Source: Vibrio ouci (GTDB lineage Bacteria > Pseudomonadota > Gammaproteobacteria > Enterobacterales > Vibrionaceae). Taken from it: 64,000 bases of DNA. Below the pieces are notes generated by a model. It did not search any database. It was not told the origin of the DNA and worked only from the letters and a program-made list of their open reading frames with translations. Below, piece by piece: positions 10,173-19,737 of the stretch. Where the stretch lies: positions 21,148 through 85,147 of the forward strand of contig NZ_SATR01000009.1 in NCBI RefSeq assembly GCF_004551525.1. The letters are read 5' to 3'. The position numbers and the translations under genes are program-made. Each line of letters opens with the position of its first letter. Position 1 is the first letter of the stretch.

Positions 10173-11243
10173 CTACAGTTTTCGTCTCAACAACATTAAG
10201 GCAATGGTTAAGAACACAATACTTGGCATCACCGCACCAAACACAGGTGGAATGTTATATACCAAGCTGAGCGGGCCGAAGAACTCACTGGAGATATAGA
10301 AGGTAAAGCCTGCTATCACACCAGAAAGAATACGCGCGCCCATGGTTACGCTACGTAGTGGGCCAAAGATAAACGACAGCGCCATCAGCATCATTACCGC
10401 GATAGAGAATGGCTGAGTCACTTTACGCCAAAACGCCAATTCATAACGAGAAGGATCTTGCTCTGACGCTTTTAGGTAACTGACGTAATCGTATAAGCCA
10501 CCTAATGAAAGCTCTTCTGGTTTCACCGTCACAACCGCAAGCTTGTCCGGTGCCAGCGAGGTCGTCCAGCTATACTCAGGAAGGGTATGCTTGGAAATCT
10601 CAATTTCATCGACCATTTCCGTCAACTGAACATCTTTCATCATCCAAGTGTTGTCAGAGACATAATCGACTCGCTTAGCATGCACCACGCTCTCTAGATG
10701 CTTGTTCTCATCAAAGCGCCACATGTTCATACCATAGATGGTGTCATCTTCCACTTTACCGATAAAGATAAAGTCGTTGGCGTCGCGCGCCCATACCCCG
10801 GTTCTCACTGATAACAGCGCGCCACCTGAGGTAGACATTGCACGTAGATCGCGGGCGGCTTTCTGTGCTTGCGGCGCACCCCACTGACCCAGTAACGTCA
10901 CCATGATCATTAGCGGGACTGCGGTTTTCAATACCGAAAGGCCGATATCTAGCTTAGAGAAACCTGCCGCCTGCATAACCACAAGCTCAGAGCTTGATGC
11001 CAACATGCCTAAACCAATCAAAGCGCCTAACAGAGCCGCCATTGGGAAGAACATTTCGATATCACGCGGAATACTCAGTAGCACGTAAAGCAGCGCTTGC
11101 AGCAAATCATAAGTGCCTTGGCCCACTTTACGTAGCTGCTCAACGTATTTGATAATCGCAGACAGGCCAACAAAGGTCGCCAGAACTAAAGAAGTAGTGG
11201 CAATGATGGTCTTGCCGATATACAGATCGAGAATTTTAAACAC
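10173..11243 (-). CDS. lptG: LPS export ABC transporter permease LptG
   Basis: LptG is one of two inner-membrane permeases of the LptB2FGC complex that extracts lipopolysaccharide and feeds it to the LptA bridge. The 356-residue product has three N-terminal membrane helices, a periplasmic beta-jellyroll segment (about 130-260) and three C-terminal helices ending in ALMLLRRKL. The start is GTG, three bases after the lptF stop codon, indicating translational coupling. Confidence 0.96.
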   Translation of the reverse strand: MFKILDLYIGKTIIATTSLVLATFVGLSAIIKYVEQLRKVGQGTYDLLQALLYVLLSIPRDIEMFFPMAALLGALIGLGMLASSSELVVMQAAGFSKLDIGLSVLKTAVPLMIMVTLLGQWGAPQAQKAARDLRAMSTSGGALLSVRTGVWARDANDFIFIGKVEDDTIYGMNMWRFDENKHLESVVHAKRVDYVSDNTWMMKDVQLTEMVDEIEISKHTLPEYSWTTSLAPDKLAVVTVKPEELSLGGLYDYVSYLKASEQDPSRYELAFWRKVTQPFSIAVMMLMALSFIFGPLRSVTMGARILSGVIAGFTFYISSEFFGPLSLVYNIPPVFGAVMPSIVFLTIALMLLRRKL

Positions 11244-11246
11244 GAC

Positions 11247-12353
11247 TTACGCTGCCTTATTCTTTCTTTGTCTTAGTTTATCTTTAAAGCGGCGAACAGG
11301 AATACTGTCCATCGAGTTAATACCGATTGCGGTCAACAGCAGTGCTGCGTTAATTGGCCACATACCCACCATGGTAGGGATTGAGCCATCTTCCAACGCT
11401 GACTTAGTCGCACTGATCGATAAGAAATACGCTAAGTAAATCAAAATCGCTGGCCCCATCTTGGCAAAACGTCCCTGACGAGGGTTAACTGCAGATAATG
11501 GCACCACCAACATCGTTAGTAGTGGGATACAAACCACCAGAGAGATTCGCCACTGCAGCTCAGCTTGAGCGCGTGGATCAGGATTTTTCATCAGCTCCAG
11601 AGTCGGCAGCGCTTCCCAGTCTCGACCTTTACGTTTCACATCTCGTTGGCCGATAAGACCTTCATACTGGTCAAACTCTGTCACCATGTAGTCAACACGA
11701 GTGGGGACACCCTCATAGCGAGTACCGTCGTACATACGAATAACTTGGCGACCGTCACTGAGCTCTTTCACTTCACCTGACTGTGAAAAAGAAACACTCG
11801 GTAAAATTGAATCGCGTGGTCGCATCTGAGCAACGAACACATGTTTAAGTTGCTTGCCGTCGATATCATCAATAAACACTACCGAGGAACCATCCGGGGT
11901 ACCTTGGAATTGGCCCTTCTTCAGTAAATCAACACTATTTTCAGCTTCCACTTCTTCCTGAAGCTGTACTAGCTTATCTTGGCTATACGGCGCAAAGTAG
12001 AACGAGTTGAAGCCAGCAATTAGGCCAGTAATCACCGCTAGGTATAGCGCAGCACGGATCAGGAATTTGTTACCAATCCCTGTCGCGTTCATCACAGTAA
12101 TTTCACTTTCCGCATACAGGCGACCAAATGTCAGCAAAATACCTAAGAATAAACTCAGCGGCAGCATCAATAATCCCATTGATGGCATGCTCAATGCGAC
12201 ATAGTGCATGACCAAACTTGCCGGGATATCACCATCTGAGGCATCAGCCAGTACTTTGATCAATTTTTGGCTGAGGAACACTAAAAACAGGATAAAAAAT
12301 ATCGCTAATTGACTCTTCAGTGTCTCGCGGATCAAATATCTAACAATAATCAC
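11247..12353 (-). CDS. lptF: LPS export ABC transporter permease LptF
   Basis: This is the partner permease of LptG. The 368-residue protein has the six-helix topology with a central periplasmic domain (about 125-270). The N-terminal MIIVRYLIRETLKSQ segment is characteristic of LptF. It is the first gene of the lptFG operon and is divergent from pepA, the conserved gene order of this locus in gamma-proteobacteria. Confidence 0.96.
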   Translation of the reverse strand: MIIVRYLIRETLKSQLAIFFILFLVFLSQKLIKVLADASDGDIPASLVMHYVALSMPSMGLLMLPLSLFLGILLTFGRLYAESEITVMNATGIGNKFLIRAALYLAVITGLIAGFNSFYFAPYSQDKLVQLQEEVEAENSVDLLKKGQFQGTPDGSSVVFIDDIDGKQLKHVFVAQMRPRDSILPSVSFSQSGEVKELSDGRQVIRMYDGTRYEGVPTRVDYMVTEFDQYEGLIGQRDVKRKGRDWEALPTLELMKNPDPRAQAELQWRISLVVCIPLLTMLVVPLSAVNPRQGRFAKMGPAILIYLAYFLSISATKSALEDGSIPTMVGMWPINAALLLTAIGINSMDSIPVRRFKDKLRQRKNKAA

Positions 12354-12544
12354 GCTGAAATTACCTATACAAAACTTGTTTTTTTAATTGAATCACTATA
12401 ATTTCCCGTTGAACCTTTTATTTTTAAATTTTTTGGCTAACTGTTAATACGCTTATTTAAAGATAGTTCCGAGTAAGGAATCAACAAGTAAGATGGCATT
12501 ATCTAACATTTAGTTCTATTTGTCTTCAGGATGTAGGAGTACGC

Positions 12545-14053
12545 ATGGAGTTCAGTGTAAAAAGTGGCAGTCCAGAGAAACAGCGCAGCGCGTGTATCGT
12601 TGTAGGCGTGTTCGAGCCACGTCGCCTTTCTCCAGTTGCTGAGCAGCTAGATAAAATCAGTGACGGCTATATCAGCTCATTGCTTCGCCGCGGTGACCTG
12701 GAAGGTAAACCGGGGCAAATGCTCCTGCTTCATCAAGTACCAGGAGTGCTATCTGAGCGCGTTCTACTCGTCGGTTGCGGCAAAGAACGTGAGCTAGGCG
12801 AGCGCCAGTACAAAGAAATTATTCAAAAGACCATCAACACACTTAACGAAACAGGTTCGATGGAAGCAGTATGTTTCCTAACTGAACTGCACGTTAAAGG
12901 CCGTGACACCTACTGGAAAGTACGTCAGGCAGTTGAAGCAACTAAAGACGGTCTTTACACTTTTGATCAATTCAAGAGCCAAAAGCCAGAAACGCGTCGC
13001 CCACTACGTAAGCTAGTATTCAACGTACCAACACGTCGTGAGCTAAACCTTGGCGAGAAAGCGATCGCACACGGTCTAGCAATCTCTTCTGGTGTGAAAG
13101 CATCGAAAGACCTTGGCAACATGCCGCCAAACATCGCTAACCCTGCTTACCTAGCTTCTCAAGCACGTCGCCTAGCGGATGACTACGAGACAGTGACAAC
13201 TAAGATCATTGGTGAGCAAGAGATGGAAAAACTGGGTATGACTTCATACCTAGCAGTAGGTCGCGGTTCTAAAAACGAATCTATGATGTCTATCATGGAG
13301 TACAAGGGCAACCCAGATTCAGATGCGAAACCAATCGTTCTTGTTGGTAAAGGTCTAACCTTCGATTCAGGCGGTATTTCACTTAAGCCAGGCGAAGGCA
13401 TGGATGAGATGAAGTACGACATGTGTGGTGCAGCATCGGTATTCGGTACCATGAAAGCGCTAGCTAAGCTGAACCTACCAATCAATGTTATTGGTGTTCT
13501 AGCAGGCTGTGAAAACATGCCAGGCAGCAACGCTTACCGTCCAGGTGACATCCTAACAACTATGTCAGGTCAAACAGTTGAAGTGCTAAACACTGATGCT
13601 GAAGGCCGTCTAGTACTGTGTGATGCGCTGACTTACGTTGAGCGCTTTGAACCTGAGTGTGTGGTTGATGTAGCAACGCTAACGGGTGCATGTGTTATCG
13701 CACTAGGCCACCACATCAGCGGCGTTATCTCAAACCATAACCCTCTATCTCACGAACTGGTTAACGCTTCTGAGCAAGCAAGCGACCGTGCATGGCGTCT
13801 ACCAATGGCAGACGAGTACCACGAGCAGCTGAAGAGCCCATTTGCGGATATGGCAAACATCGGCGGCCGCCCTGGCGGTACTATTACTGCGGGTTGTTTC
13901 CTATCTAAGTTCGCGAAGAAATACCACTGGGCGCACATCGACATCGCAGGTACTGCGTGGAAGTCTGGTGCTGCGAAAGGCTCAACGGGCCGTCCAGTCT
14001 CAATGCTTGTCCAATTCTTGCTTAACCGCAGTGGCCAAGACGCAGAGGAATAA
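12545..14053 (+). CDS. pepA: Leucyl aminopeptidase PepA (M17)
   Basis: This di-metal cytosolic aminopeptidase releases N-terminal residues. In E. coli it also acts as the DNA-binding accessory factor in Xer recombination and carAB control. The 502-residue product has the M17 signature NTDAEGRLV, metal ligands in [15 protein letters not shown], and the C-terminal [11 protein letters not shown] segment. A GTAGGAG ribosome site precedes the ATG. It begins a rightward pepA-holC-valS run, and an intrinsic terminator follows. Confidence 0.97.
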   Translation: MEFSVKSGSPEKQRSACIVVGVFEPRRLSPVAEQLDKISDGYISSLLRRGDLEGKPGQMLLLHQVPGVLSERVLLVGCGKERELGERQYKEIIQKTINTLNETGSMEAVCFLTELHVKGRDTYWKVRQAVEATKDGLYTFDQFKSQKPETRRPLRKLVFNVPTRRELNLGEKAIAHGLAISSGVKASKDLGNMPPNIANPAYLASQARRLADDYETVTTKIIGEQEMEKLGMTSYLAVGRGSKNESMMSIMEYKGNPDSDAKPIVLVGKGLTFDSGGISLKPGEGMDEMKYDMCGAASVFGTMKALAKLNLPINVIGVLAGCENMPGSNAYRPGDILTTMSGQTVEVLNTDAEGRLVLCDALTYVERFEPECVVDVATLTGACVIALGHHISGVISNHNPLSHELVNASEQASDRAWRLPMADEYHEQLKSPFADMANIGGRPGGTITAGCFLSKFAKKYHWAHIDIAGTAWKSGAAKGSTGRPVSMLVQFLLNRSGQDAEE

Positions 14054-14068
14054 TCCTCACATTGTTTA

Positions 14069-14092
14069 AAAGGGCCGCAAGGCCCTTTTTTG
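14069..14092 (+). terminator. Terminator of pepA
   Basis: AAGGGCC, loop GCAA, GGCCCTT (14070-14087) is followed by TTTTTT. It lies between pepA and holC, so holC probably relies on read-through or its own weak promoter. Confidence 0.82.
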
Positions 14093-14122
14093 TATCTCTC
14101 GATTAAGTAGACTGAGACAAGC

Positions 14123-14572
14123 ATGGCAAACGCGACGTTTTACATCATCACTCCCGACTCTCCTCAAGCGAAAGCTAAAGGGTTTGGTGAGTATGTACTG
14201 TTTCTTGCTAAGCATTTTGCCAAACAAAACGCTAAGGTTTATCTCAACTGCCATGACAAAGCTCATGCCGAACAGATTGCTGAATTGTTCTGGCAAGTCG
14301 ATGCCAAAGAGTTTATCGCCCATAATCTCGTTGGCGAAGGGCCGAAATATGCCACCAACATTGAAATCGGCTACCAAGGAGTGAGACCTTCTTGGAATAG
14401 ACAATTAGTAATAAATTTGGCGGAAAATGATACAACCTTTGCGAACAAGTTTGCTGAGGTGGTAGACTTCGTCCCTTGCGAAGAAAAAGCCAAGCAACTG
14501 GCGCGAGAAAGATATAAAATCTACCGCCAAGCGGGCTATCAGCTACAAACGATCGAGATCGCGCACAGCTAG
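14123..14572 (+). CDS. holC: DNA polymerase III chi subunit HolC
   Basis: This 149-residue clamp-loader accessory subunit links DNA polymerase III to single-strand binding protein through SSB's C-terminal tail. The sequence opens ATFYII and contains the HNLVGEGP and ATNIEIGY segments characteristic of chi. The gene order pepA-holC-valS is conserved in gamma-proteobacteria and supports the call. The ATG follows the pepA terminator by about 30 bp. Confidence 0.94.
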   Translation: MANATFYIITPDSPQAKAKGFGEYVLFLAKHFAKQNAKVYLNCHDKAHAEQIAELFWQVDAKEFIAHNLVGEGPKYATNIEIGYQGVRPSWNRQLVINLAENDTTFANKFAEVVDFVPCEEKAKQLARERYKIYRQAGYQLQTIEIAHS

Positions 14573-14810
14573 CAGCAACAAAATATGCAACCGGTCAATC
14601 TTTATAGTTAAGCTCTCCACTTAGAGAGTTCACTTATAATGATTGACTCAGATTTACCATCAACCAGATAAGATTTTCTCTAAATAGTTGGGCTTAGAGC
14701 AAGGCAACAAATGAGCAAATCCCTATGAATATACCTTGAGTATTTGATTAGGGTTTGTGAATGCTGTTAACGCCGCTATCAGCCCAAATATGACGAGAAA
14801 AAAGGCGACT
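14573..14810 (+). promoter_or_regulatory. holC-valS intergenic leader
   Basis: This 238-bp gap carries a perfect TATAAT (14635-14640), a plausible valS -10 element, but no convincing -35 at standard spacing. Further down, CAAATCCCTA (14716-14725) and TAGGGTTTG (14749-14757) could pair with one bulged base. No T-box or leader-peptide arrangement was found. Confidence 0.35.
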
Positions 14811-17684
14811 ATGGAAAAGACATATAACCCAACTTCAATCGAACAAGCTTTATACCAAGCTTGGGAAGAGAAAGGCTACTTCAAGCCACACGGTGACACG
14901 ACTAAAGAAGCTTACAGCATCATGATCCCGCCACCGAACGTCACTGGTAGCTTGCACATGGGCCACGCGTTCCAAGATACGATCATGGATACTCTAATCC
15001 GTGCTGAACGTATGAAGGGTAAAAACACTCTTTGGCAAGTAGGTACTGACCACGCTGGTATCGCAACTCAGATGGTTGTTGAGCGTAAGATCGCTGCAGA
15101 AGAAGGCAAAACTAAACACGATTACGGTCGTGATGCTTTCATCGACAAAATCTGGGAATGGAAGAACGAGTCTGGTGGCACTATCACTAAACAGCTTCGT
15201 CGCCTTGGCGCATCTGTTGACTGGGATCGTGAGCGCTTCACAATGGATGACGGCCTGTCTAACGCTGTTCAAGAAGTATTTGTTCGCCTATACGAAGATG
15301 ACCTAATCTACCGTGGTAAGCGTCTAGTAAACTGGGATCCTAAACTGCACACTGCAATTTCTGATCTTGAAGTTGAAAACAAAGACAAAAAAGGCCACAT
15401 GTGGCACTTCCGCTACCCGCTAGCAAACGGCGTGAAAACAGCTGAAGGTAAAGACTACATTGTTGTTGCGACCACTCGTCCTGAAACAATGCTTGGTGAT
15501 ACTGGCGTTGCTGTGAACCCAGAAGATCCACGTTACAAAGATCTTATCGGTAAAGAAATCCTACTTCCTATCGTTAACCGTCTGATCCCTATCGTAGGCG
15601 ATGAGCATGCAGATATGGAAAAAGGCACGGGCTGTGTGAAGATCACGCCTGCGCACGATTTCAATGACTACGAAGTTGGTAAGCGTCACCAACTGCCAAT
15701 GATCAACATCCTAACCTTCAACGCTGATATCCGTGATGCGGCTGAAGTATTCACCACTAACGGTGAAGCAAGCGATGTTTACTCTACTGAGCTACCAGCT
15801 AAATACCACGGTATGGAGCGTTTCGCTGCTCGTAAAGCTATCGTTGCTGAATTCGAAGAGCTTGGTCTTCTTGATGAGATCAAAGATCACGACCTAACGG
15901 TACCTTACGGTGACCGTGGTGGCGTGGTTATCGAACCAATGCTAACAGACCAATGGTACGTACGCGCTGCACCTCTTGCAGAACCAGCAGTTAAAGCAGT
16001 TGAAGATGGCGACATCCAGTTCGTACCTAAGCAATACGAAAACATGTACTTCTCTTGGATGCGTGACATTCAAGACTGGTGTATCTCTCGTCAGCTTTGG
16101 TGGGGTCACCGTATCCCAGCATGGTACGACAACGACGGCAACGTATATGTAGGTCGTACTGAAGAAGAAGTACGTGCCAACAACAACCTTGCACCTGTCG
16201 TTGTTCTTCGCCAAGACGACGATGTACTCGATACATGGTTCTCTTCTGCGTTATGGACGTTCGGTACTCAAGGCTGGCCTGAGCAAACTGAAGACCTGAA
16301 GACATTCCACCCTTCAGACGTGCTAGTAACCGGTTTCGACATCATCTTCTTCTGGGTTGCACGTATGATCATGATGACCATGCACTTCAACAAAGATGAA
16401 AATGGTAAAGCGCAAGTACCATTTAAGACAGTTTACGTAACGGGTCTAATCCGTGACGAAAACGGCGACAAAATGTCTAAGTCTAAAGGTAACGTACTTG
16501 ACCCTATCGACATGATCGATGGTATCGACCTTGAGTCTCTAGTAGAGAAGCGCTGTGGCAACATGATGCAGCCTCAGCTAGCGAAGAAGATCGAGAAGAA
16601 CACACGTAAGACTTTCGAAAACGGTATCGAACCATACGGTACTGACGCACTGCGTTTCACCCTTGCTGCTATGGCTTCAACTGGCCGTGACATCAACTGG
16701 GACATGAAGCGTCTTGAAGGTTACCGTAACTTCTGTAACAAGCTATGGAACGCAAGCCGTTACGTACTGATGAACACAGAAGAGCACGATTGTGGCATGT
16801 CACTATCTGCAGAAGACCGTGCAAGCATGGAATTCTCTCTAGCAGATAAGTGGATTGAATCTCAGTTTGAACTAGCAGCGAAAGAGTTTAACGCTCACCT
16901 AGACAACTACCGTCTAGACATGGCAGCAAACACGCTTTACGAATTCATCTGGAACCAATTCTGTGACTGGTACCTAGAGCTAACTAAACCGGTTCTATGG
17001 AAAGGTACAGAAGCTCAGCAACAAGCAACTCGCTACATGCTGATCACAGTTCTAGAGAAGACCCTTCGCCTTGCTCACCCAGTGCTTCCTTACATCACTG
17101 AATCTATCTGGCAGAGCGTTAAGCCGCTAGTAGATGGTGTTGAAGGCGACACTATCATGACTCAAGCGCTTCCTCAGTTTAACGAAGAGAACTTCAACGC
17201 TGAGATCGTAGAAGACATCGAATGGGTTAAGACTTTCATTACTGCTATCCGTAACCTACGTGCAGAGTACGACATTGCACCTAGCAAAGGTCTAGAAGTA
17301 ATGATCAAGGTTGCTAACGAGAAAGACGCGGCGCGTATCGAAGCGAGCAAGGTGGTTCTGAACTCTCTTGCGAAACTAGATAGCCTAACTGTTCTTGCAG
17401 GCGACGCTGAGACTCCAGCATGTGCGACTAAGCTAGTGGGTCAATCTGAGCTGATGATCCCAATGGCAGGTCTGATCGATAAAGACGCTGAACTTGCTCG
17501 TCTTGATAAAGAAGTGCAAAAAACGCACGGCGAAATCAAGCGTATCGAAGGCAAGCTAGGTAACGAAGGTTTCGTTGCTAAAGCACCAGAAGCGGTTATC
17601 GCGAAAGAGCGTGAGAAGCTAGTTGGCTACCAAGAGACACTAGCGAAGCTTGAAGAACAGAAAGCAACAATTGCTGCGCTGTAA
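14811..17684 (+). CDS. valS: Valyl-tRNA synthetase
   Basis: This 957-residue class I synthetase charges tRNA-Val and edits threonine. It has the HMGH form of the HIGH motif within [15 protein letters not shown], a large CP1 editing insert, the KMSKS loop in [13 protein letters not shown] and a C-terminal coiled coil (about 890-957) that binds tRNA. I chose ATG 14811 (MEKTYNP), since E. coli ValS starts the same way. An 18-residue extension from GTG 14757 is possible but unlikely. It ends at a strong terminator. Confidence 0.98.
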   Translation: MEKTYNPTSIEQALYQAWEEKGYFKPHGDTTKEAYSIMIPPPNVTGSLHMGHAFQDTIMDTLIRAERMKGKNTLWQVGTDHAGIATQMVVERKIAAEEGKTKHDYGRDAFIDKIWEWKNESGGTITKQLRRLGASVDWDRERFTMDDGLSNAVQEVFVRLYEDDLIYRGKRLVNWDPKLHTAISDLEVENKDKKGHMWHFRYPLANGVKTAEGKDYIVVATTRPETMLGDTGVAVNPEDPRYKDLIGKEILLPIVNRLIPIVGDEHADMEKGTGCVKITPAHDFNDYEVGKRHQLPMINILTFNADIRDAAEVFTTNGEASDVYSTELPAKYHGMERFAARKAIVAEFEELGLLDEIKDHDLTVPYGDRGGVVIEPMLTDQWYVRAAPLAEPAVKAVEDGDIQFVPKQYENMYFSWMRDIQDWCISRQLWWGHRIPAWYDNDGNVYVGRTEEEVRANNNLAPVVVLRQDDDVLDTWFSSALWTFGTQGWPEQTEDLKTFHPSDVLVTGFDIIFFWVARMIMMTMHFNKDENGKAQVPFKTVYVTGLIRDENGDKMSKSKGNVLDPIDMIDGIDLESLVEKRCGNMMQPQLAKKIEKNTRKTFENGIEPYGTDALRFTLAAMASTGRDINWDMKRLEGYRNFCNKLWNASRYVLMNTEEHDCGMSLSAEDRASMEFSLADKWIESQFELAAKEFNAHLDNYRLDMAANTLYEFIWNQFCDWYLELTKPVLWKGTEAQQQATRYMLITVLEKTLRLAHPVLPYITESIWQSVKPLVDGVEGDTIMTQALPQFNEENFNAEIVEDIEWVKTFITAIRNLRAEYDIAPSKGLEVMIKVANEKDAARIEASKVVLNSLAKLDSLTVLAGDAETPACATKLVGQSELMIPMAGLIDKDAELARLDKEVQKTHGEIKRIEGKLGNEGFVAKAPEAVIAKEREKLVGYQETLAKLEEQKATIAAL

Positions 17685-17702
17685 TCTTCGCTTCAAGTAG
17701 TA

Positions 17703-17738
17703 AAAACAAAAAAGCTGGTCACTCGACCAGCTTTTTTT
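17703..17738. terminator. Bidirectional terminator between valS and the dehydrogenase gene
   Basis: AAAGCTGGTC, loop ACTC, GACCAGCTTT (17711-17734) is a perfect stem with an A run on the left and a T run on the right. It serves the convergent valS and 2-hydroxyacid dehydrogenase genes. Confidence 0.92.
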
Positions 17739-17767
17739 ATTTCCATATTTCAATTAGTTGCTCAGTT

Positions 17768-18730
17768 CTACGCCACACGATTTTGTTCGCGACCTTCAAC
17801 AAACGCAACAATATTATCGATGAGGATATTCGCCAGATTCTGAATCGACGAATCACTTCCCCAAGCAATATGAGGGGTAAGTAACAAATTGGGTAGATGC
17901 ATGTTGGCAATGAGAGAGTTACTTTCATCGGCTGGCTCATCAGTGAAGACATCAAATCCTGCGCCTCGAATAACTCCGTCTTTTAGAGCGTCAATCAAAG
18001 CTTCTTCATCAACTAAACCACCACGGCCTGTATTGATAATGATACTGCTTGGTTTCATCGAACAAAGCTCTTGGCGTCCAATCAAGTGACGAGTTTGTTC
18101 GTTAAGAGGACAGTGTAATGTCACCACATCACTAGAAGCCAGAACTTGCTCAAATGGCACATAGCCCTCTCGGCACTGCTCTGCCCCTTTGCGCTCAGCA
18201 AACACTACCTGCATGCCCAATGCTTTTGCTAAAGCCGCGGTTGCTTGGCCGAGTGCGCCACTACCAATCACACCCAGTGTTGAACCCGCGGTATCGCTGA
18301 TCGGGTGAGTAAAGAAACAAAACTGCTTGTTGCGCTGCCATTCTCCGGCAGCAATATCATTGTGATAGCCTTTTAAGTTGCGTTTGAGCGCAAACATCAT
18401 CGCAATCACATGCTCAGGTACCGACTGAGTGGCGTAACCTTGAACGTTCGCAACAGCAATGCCCAGATCCTTACAGCATTGAACATCGACGTTATTAAAC
18501 CCCGTTGCAGCAATGGCGATCATTTTTAGCTTAGGTAACTGACTTAAGACATCGCGATCCAAAACCACTTTATTGGTGATGACGATCTGCGCGTCTTGCA
18601 AGCGTTCAACAATTTGATCGGAAGATGTCAGATCGTATTCGAGCCATTGATGATCAAATGGCAATTGAGGTAATTCGATCTGTAGAGGGATCGTGGCTCG
18701 ATCGAGAAAAACAACCTTTGGCAGCGACAT
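17768..18730 (-). CDS. D-2-hydroxyacid dehydrogenase (NAD-dependent)
   Basis: This 320-residue member of the D-isomer 2-hydroxyacid dehydrogenase family reduces 2-keto acids, or oxidises D-hydroxy acids, with NAD(P). The Rossmann motif VIGSGALGQ is near residue 153. The catalytic triad is present as Arg in INTGRGGLV, Glu in FDVFTDEPAD and His in TPHIAW. It resembles glycerate/hydroxypyruvate reductases, but substrate cannot be assigned from sequence. AAGGAG stands six bases before the ATG. It is followed by rluA upstream on the same strand. Confidence 0.88.
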   Translation of the reverse strand: MSLPKVVFLDRATIPLQIELPQLPFDHQWLEYDLTSSDQIVERLQDAQIVITNKVVLDRDVLSQLPKLKMIAIAATGFNNVDVQCCKDLGIAVANVQGYATQSVPEHVIAMMFALKRNLKGYHNDIAAGEWQRNKQFCFFTHPISDTAGSTLGVIGSGALGQATAALAKALGMQVVFAERKGAEQCREGYVPFEQVLASSDVVTLHCPLNEQTRHLIGRQELCSMKPSSIIINTGRGGLVDEEALIDALKDGVIRGAGFDVFTDEPADESNSLIANMHLPNLLLTPHIAWGSDSSIQNLANILIDNIVAFVEGREQNRVA

Positions 18731-18767
18731 AGCTTCTCCTTGTGCTGCCAGCAGTTATCCGTATCTG

Positions 18768-19505
18768 TTATGGGCGAGGCAGCTTTTTATAGTCAGGTAA
18801 TTCTTTTACTGGATTGAAATAGTTAAAGATTACGCTGTCTGCTTCAAGATAAAAGTCACATGGGACGAAGATAGTTTGCAGTAGTTCACTATCAGGGTGG
18901 TAAAAGCTCAATTCGGCAGCATGTAGCTCAAGTCGCTCAGAAAACTCAAACGCTTCCCCTTCAGAGTAGAACTCATCGCCAACGATAGGGTGACCTAGTG
19001 CTTGCATATGAACTCTTAATTGATGAGAGCGCCCAGTAATCGGCAATAGACGCACAATCGCAGTTTTCTCTTCCTGCTTAACCACCTGATACAAAGTCTG
19101 CGATGGCTTGCCATCTTGATAGCACACTTTCTGTTTCGGGCGATTTGGCCAATCACCAATCAAAGGTAAATCAACTTGTCCACTTTGCTGCTCAGGGTGT
19201 CCCCATACTCGCGCATAGTAGACTTTGTGGGTGAGACGATATTGAAACTGCTTTTTAAGCGAACGCTCTGCCTCTTTATGCTTGGCAAATAGCATCAAGC
19301 CCGAGGTATCCATATCCAGTCGATGTACCACTTGAATGTCTGGATAGGTTTCGACCAAACGTGACCAAATACTGTCATAGTGCTCCGCCAAACGACCTGG
19401 AACAGAAAGTAGTCCAGAAGGCTTGTTCGCCACTAAGATGTGCTGATCTTCAAATACGATATCAACCCAAGGTTCACGCGGCGGGTTGTATTCGGTCATT
19501 GCCAT
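18768..19505 (-). CDS. rluA: rRNA/tRNA pseudouridine synthase RluA
   Basis: RluA converts uridine to pseudouridine in 23S rRNA (E. coli position 746) and in some tRNAs (position 32). The 245-residue protein has the catalytic HRLDMDTSG motif, NKPSGLLSVPGRL near the N-terminus and PITGRSHQLRVHM near the C-terminal half. ATG 19505 is chosen because the product then starts MAMTEYNPPREPW, closely matching E. coli RluA. The longer frame runs back into a repeat element. It has a C-terminal extension of about 25 residues compared with E. coli. Confidence 0.93.
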   Translation of the reverse strand: MAMTEYNPPREPWVDIVFEDQHILVANKPSGLLSVPGRLAEHYDSIWSRLVETYPDIQVVHRLDMDTSGLMLFAKHKEAERSLKKQFQYRLTHKVYYARVWGHPEQQSGQVDLPLIGDWPNRPKQKVCYQDGKPSQTLYQVVKQEEKTAIVRLLPITGRSHQLRVHMQALGHPIVGDEFYSEGEAFEFSERLELHAAELSFYHPDSELLQTIFVPCDFYLEADSVIFNYFNPVKELPDYKKLPRP

Positions 19506-19548
19506 GAAAGAATCTCTATCCGATAAAAACAAAAACGCCACTTCGATA

Positions 19549-19625
19549 GTGACGAAGGAGCGTAGTTGGGAATCTCTAACCATTTAAGAGATTCCTGACA
19601 TTTCGTTCCTCAATTCAGGAATGAC
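19549..19625. repeat. Palindromic dispersed repeat, copy A (partial left arm)
   Basis: The copy contains GACGAAGGAGCGTAG, GGGAATCTCT, an 8-9 base spacer, AGAGATTCC and ends CAGGAATGAC. Inner arms GGAATCTCT and AGAGATTCC pair perfectly. It lacks the outermost GTCATTCCC of copy B. The two copies are spaced 98 bp start to start and are closely similar over 76 bp. Confidence 0.85.
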
Positions 19626-19633
19626 GCATTTTG

Positions 19634-19723
19634 GTCATTCCCGATAACGACGAAGGAGTGTAGTCGGGAATCTCTAACCTATTGAGAGATTCCTGACATC
19701 TCGTACCTCGATTCAGGAATGAC
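19634..19723. repeat. Palindromic dispersed repeat, copy B (complete)
   Basis: The left arm starts GTCATTCCCGA and ends GGGAATCTCT. The right arm starts AGAGATTCC and ends GGAATGAC. Outer and inner arm segments pair while the middle is imperfect, giving a nested hairpin of about 90 bp. It lies eight bases from copy A, in the 232-bp gap between rluA and rapA. A related element is at 38321-38423. Confidence 0.88.
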
Positions 19724-19737
19724 GTGTGAAGCGAAAA

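Noticed and set aside
14573-14810. T-box or leader peptide upstream of valS
   Set aside because: No T-box sequence, no specifier-loop layout and no short valine-rich frame were found. T-boxes are rare in this group.
19505-19583. Longer RluA product starting at 19583
   Set aside because: The extra 26 codons read through a palindromic repeat and have no family match. The internal ATG at 19505 matches RluA homologues.
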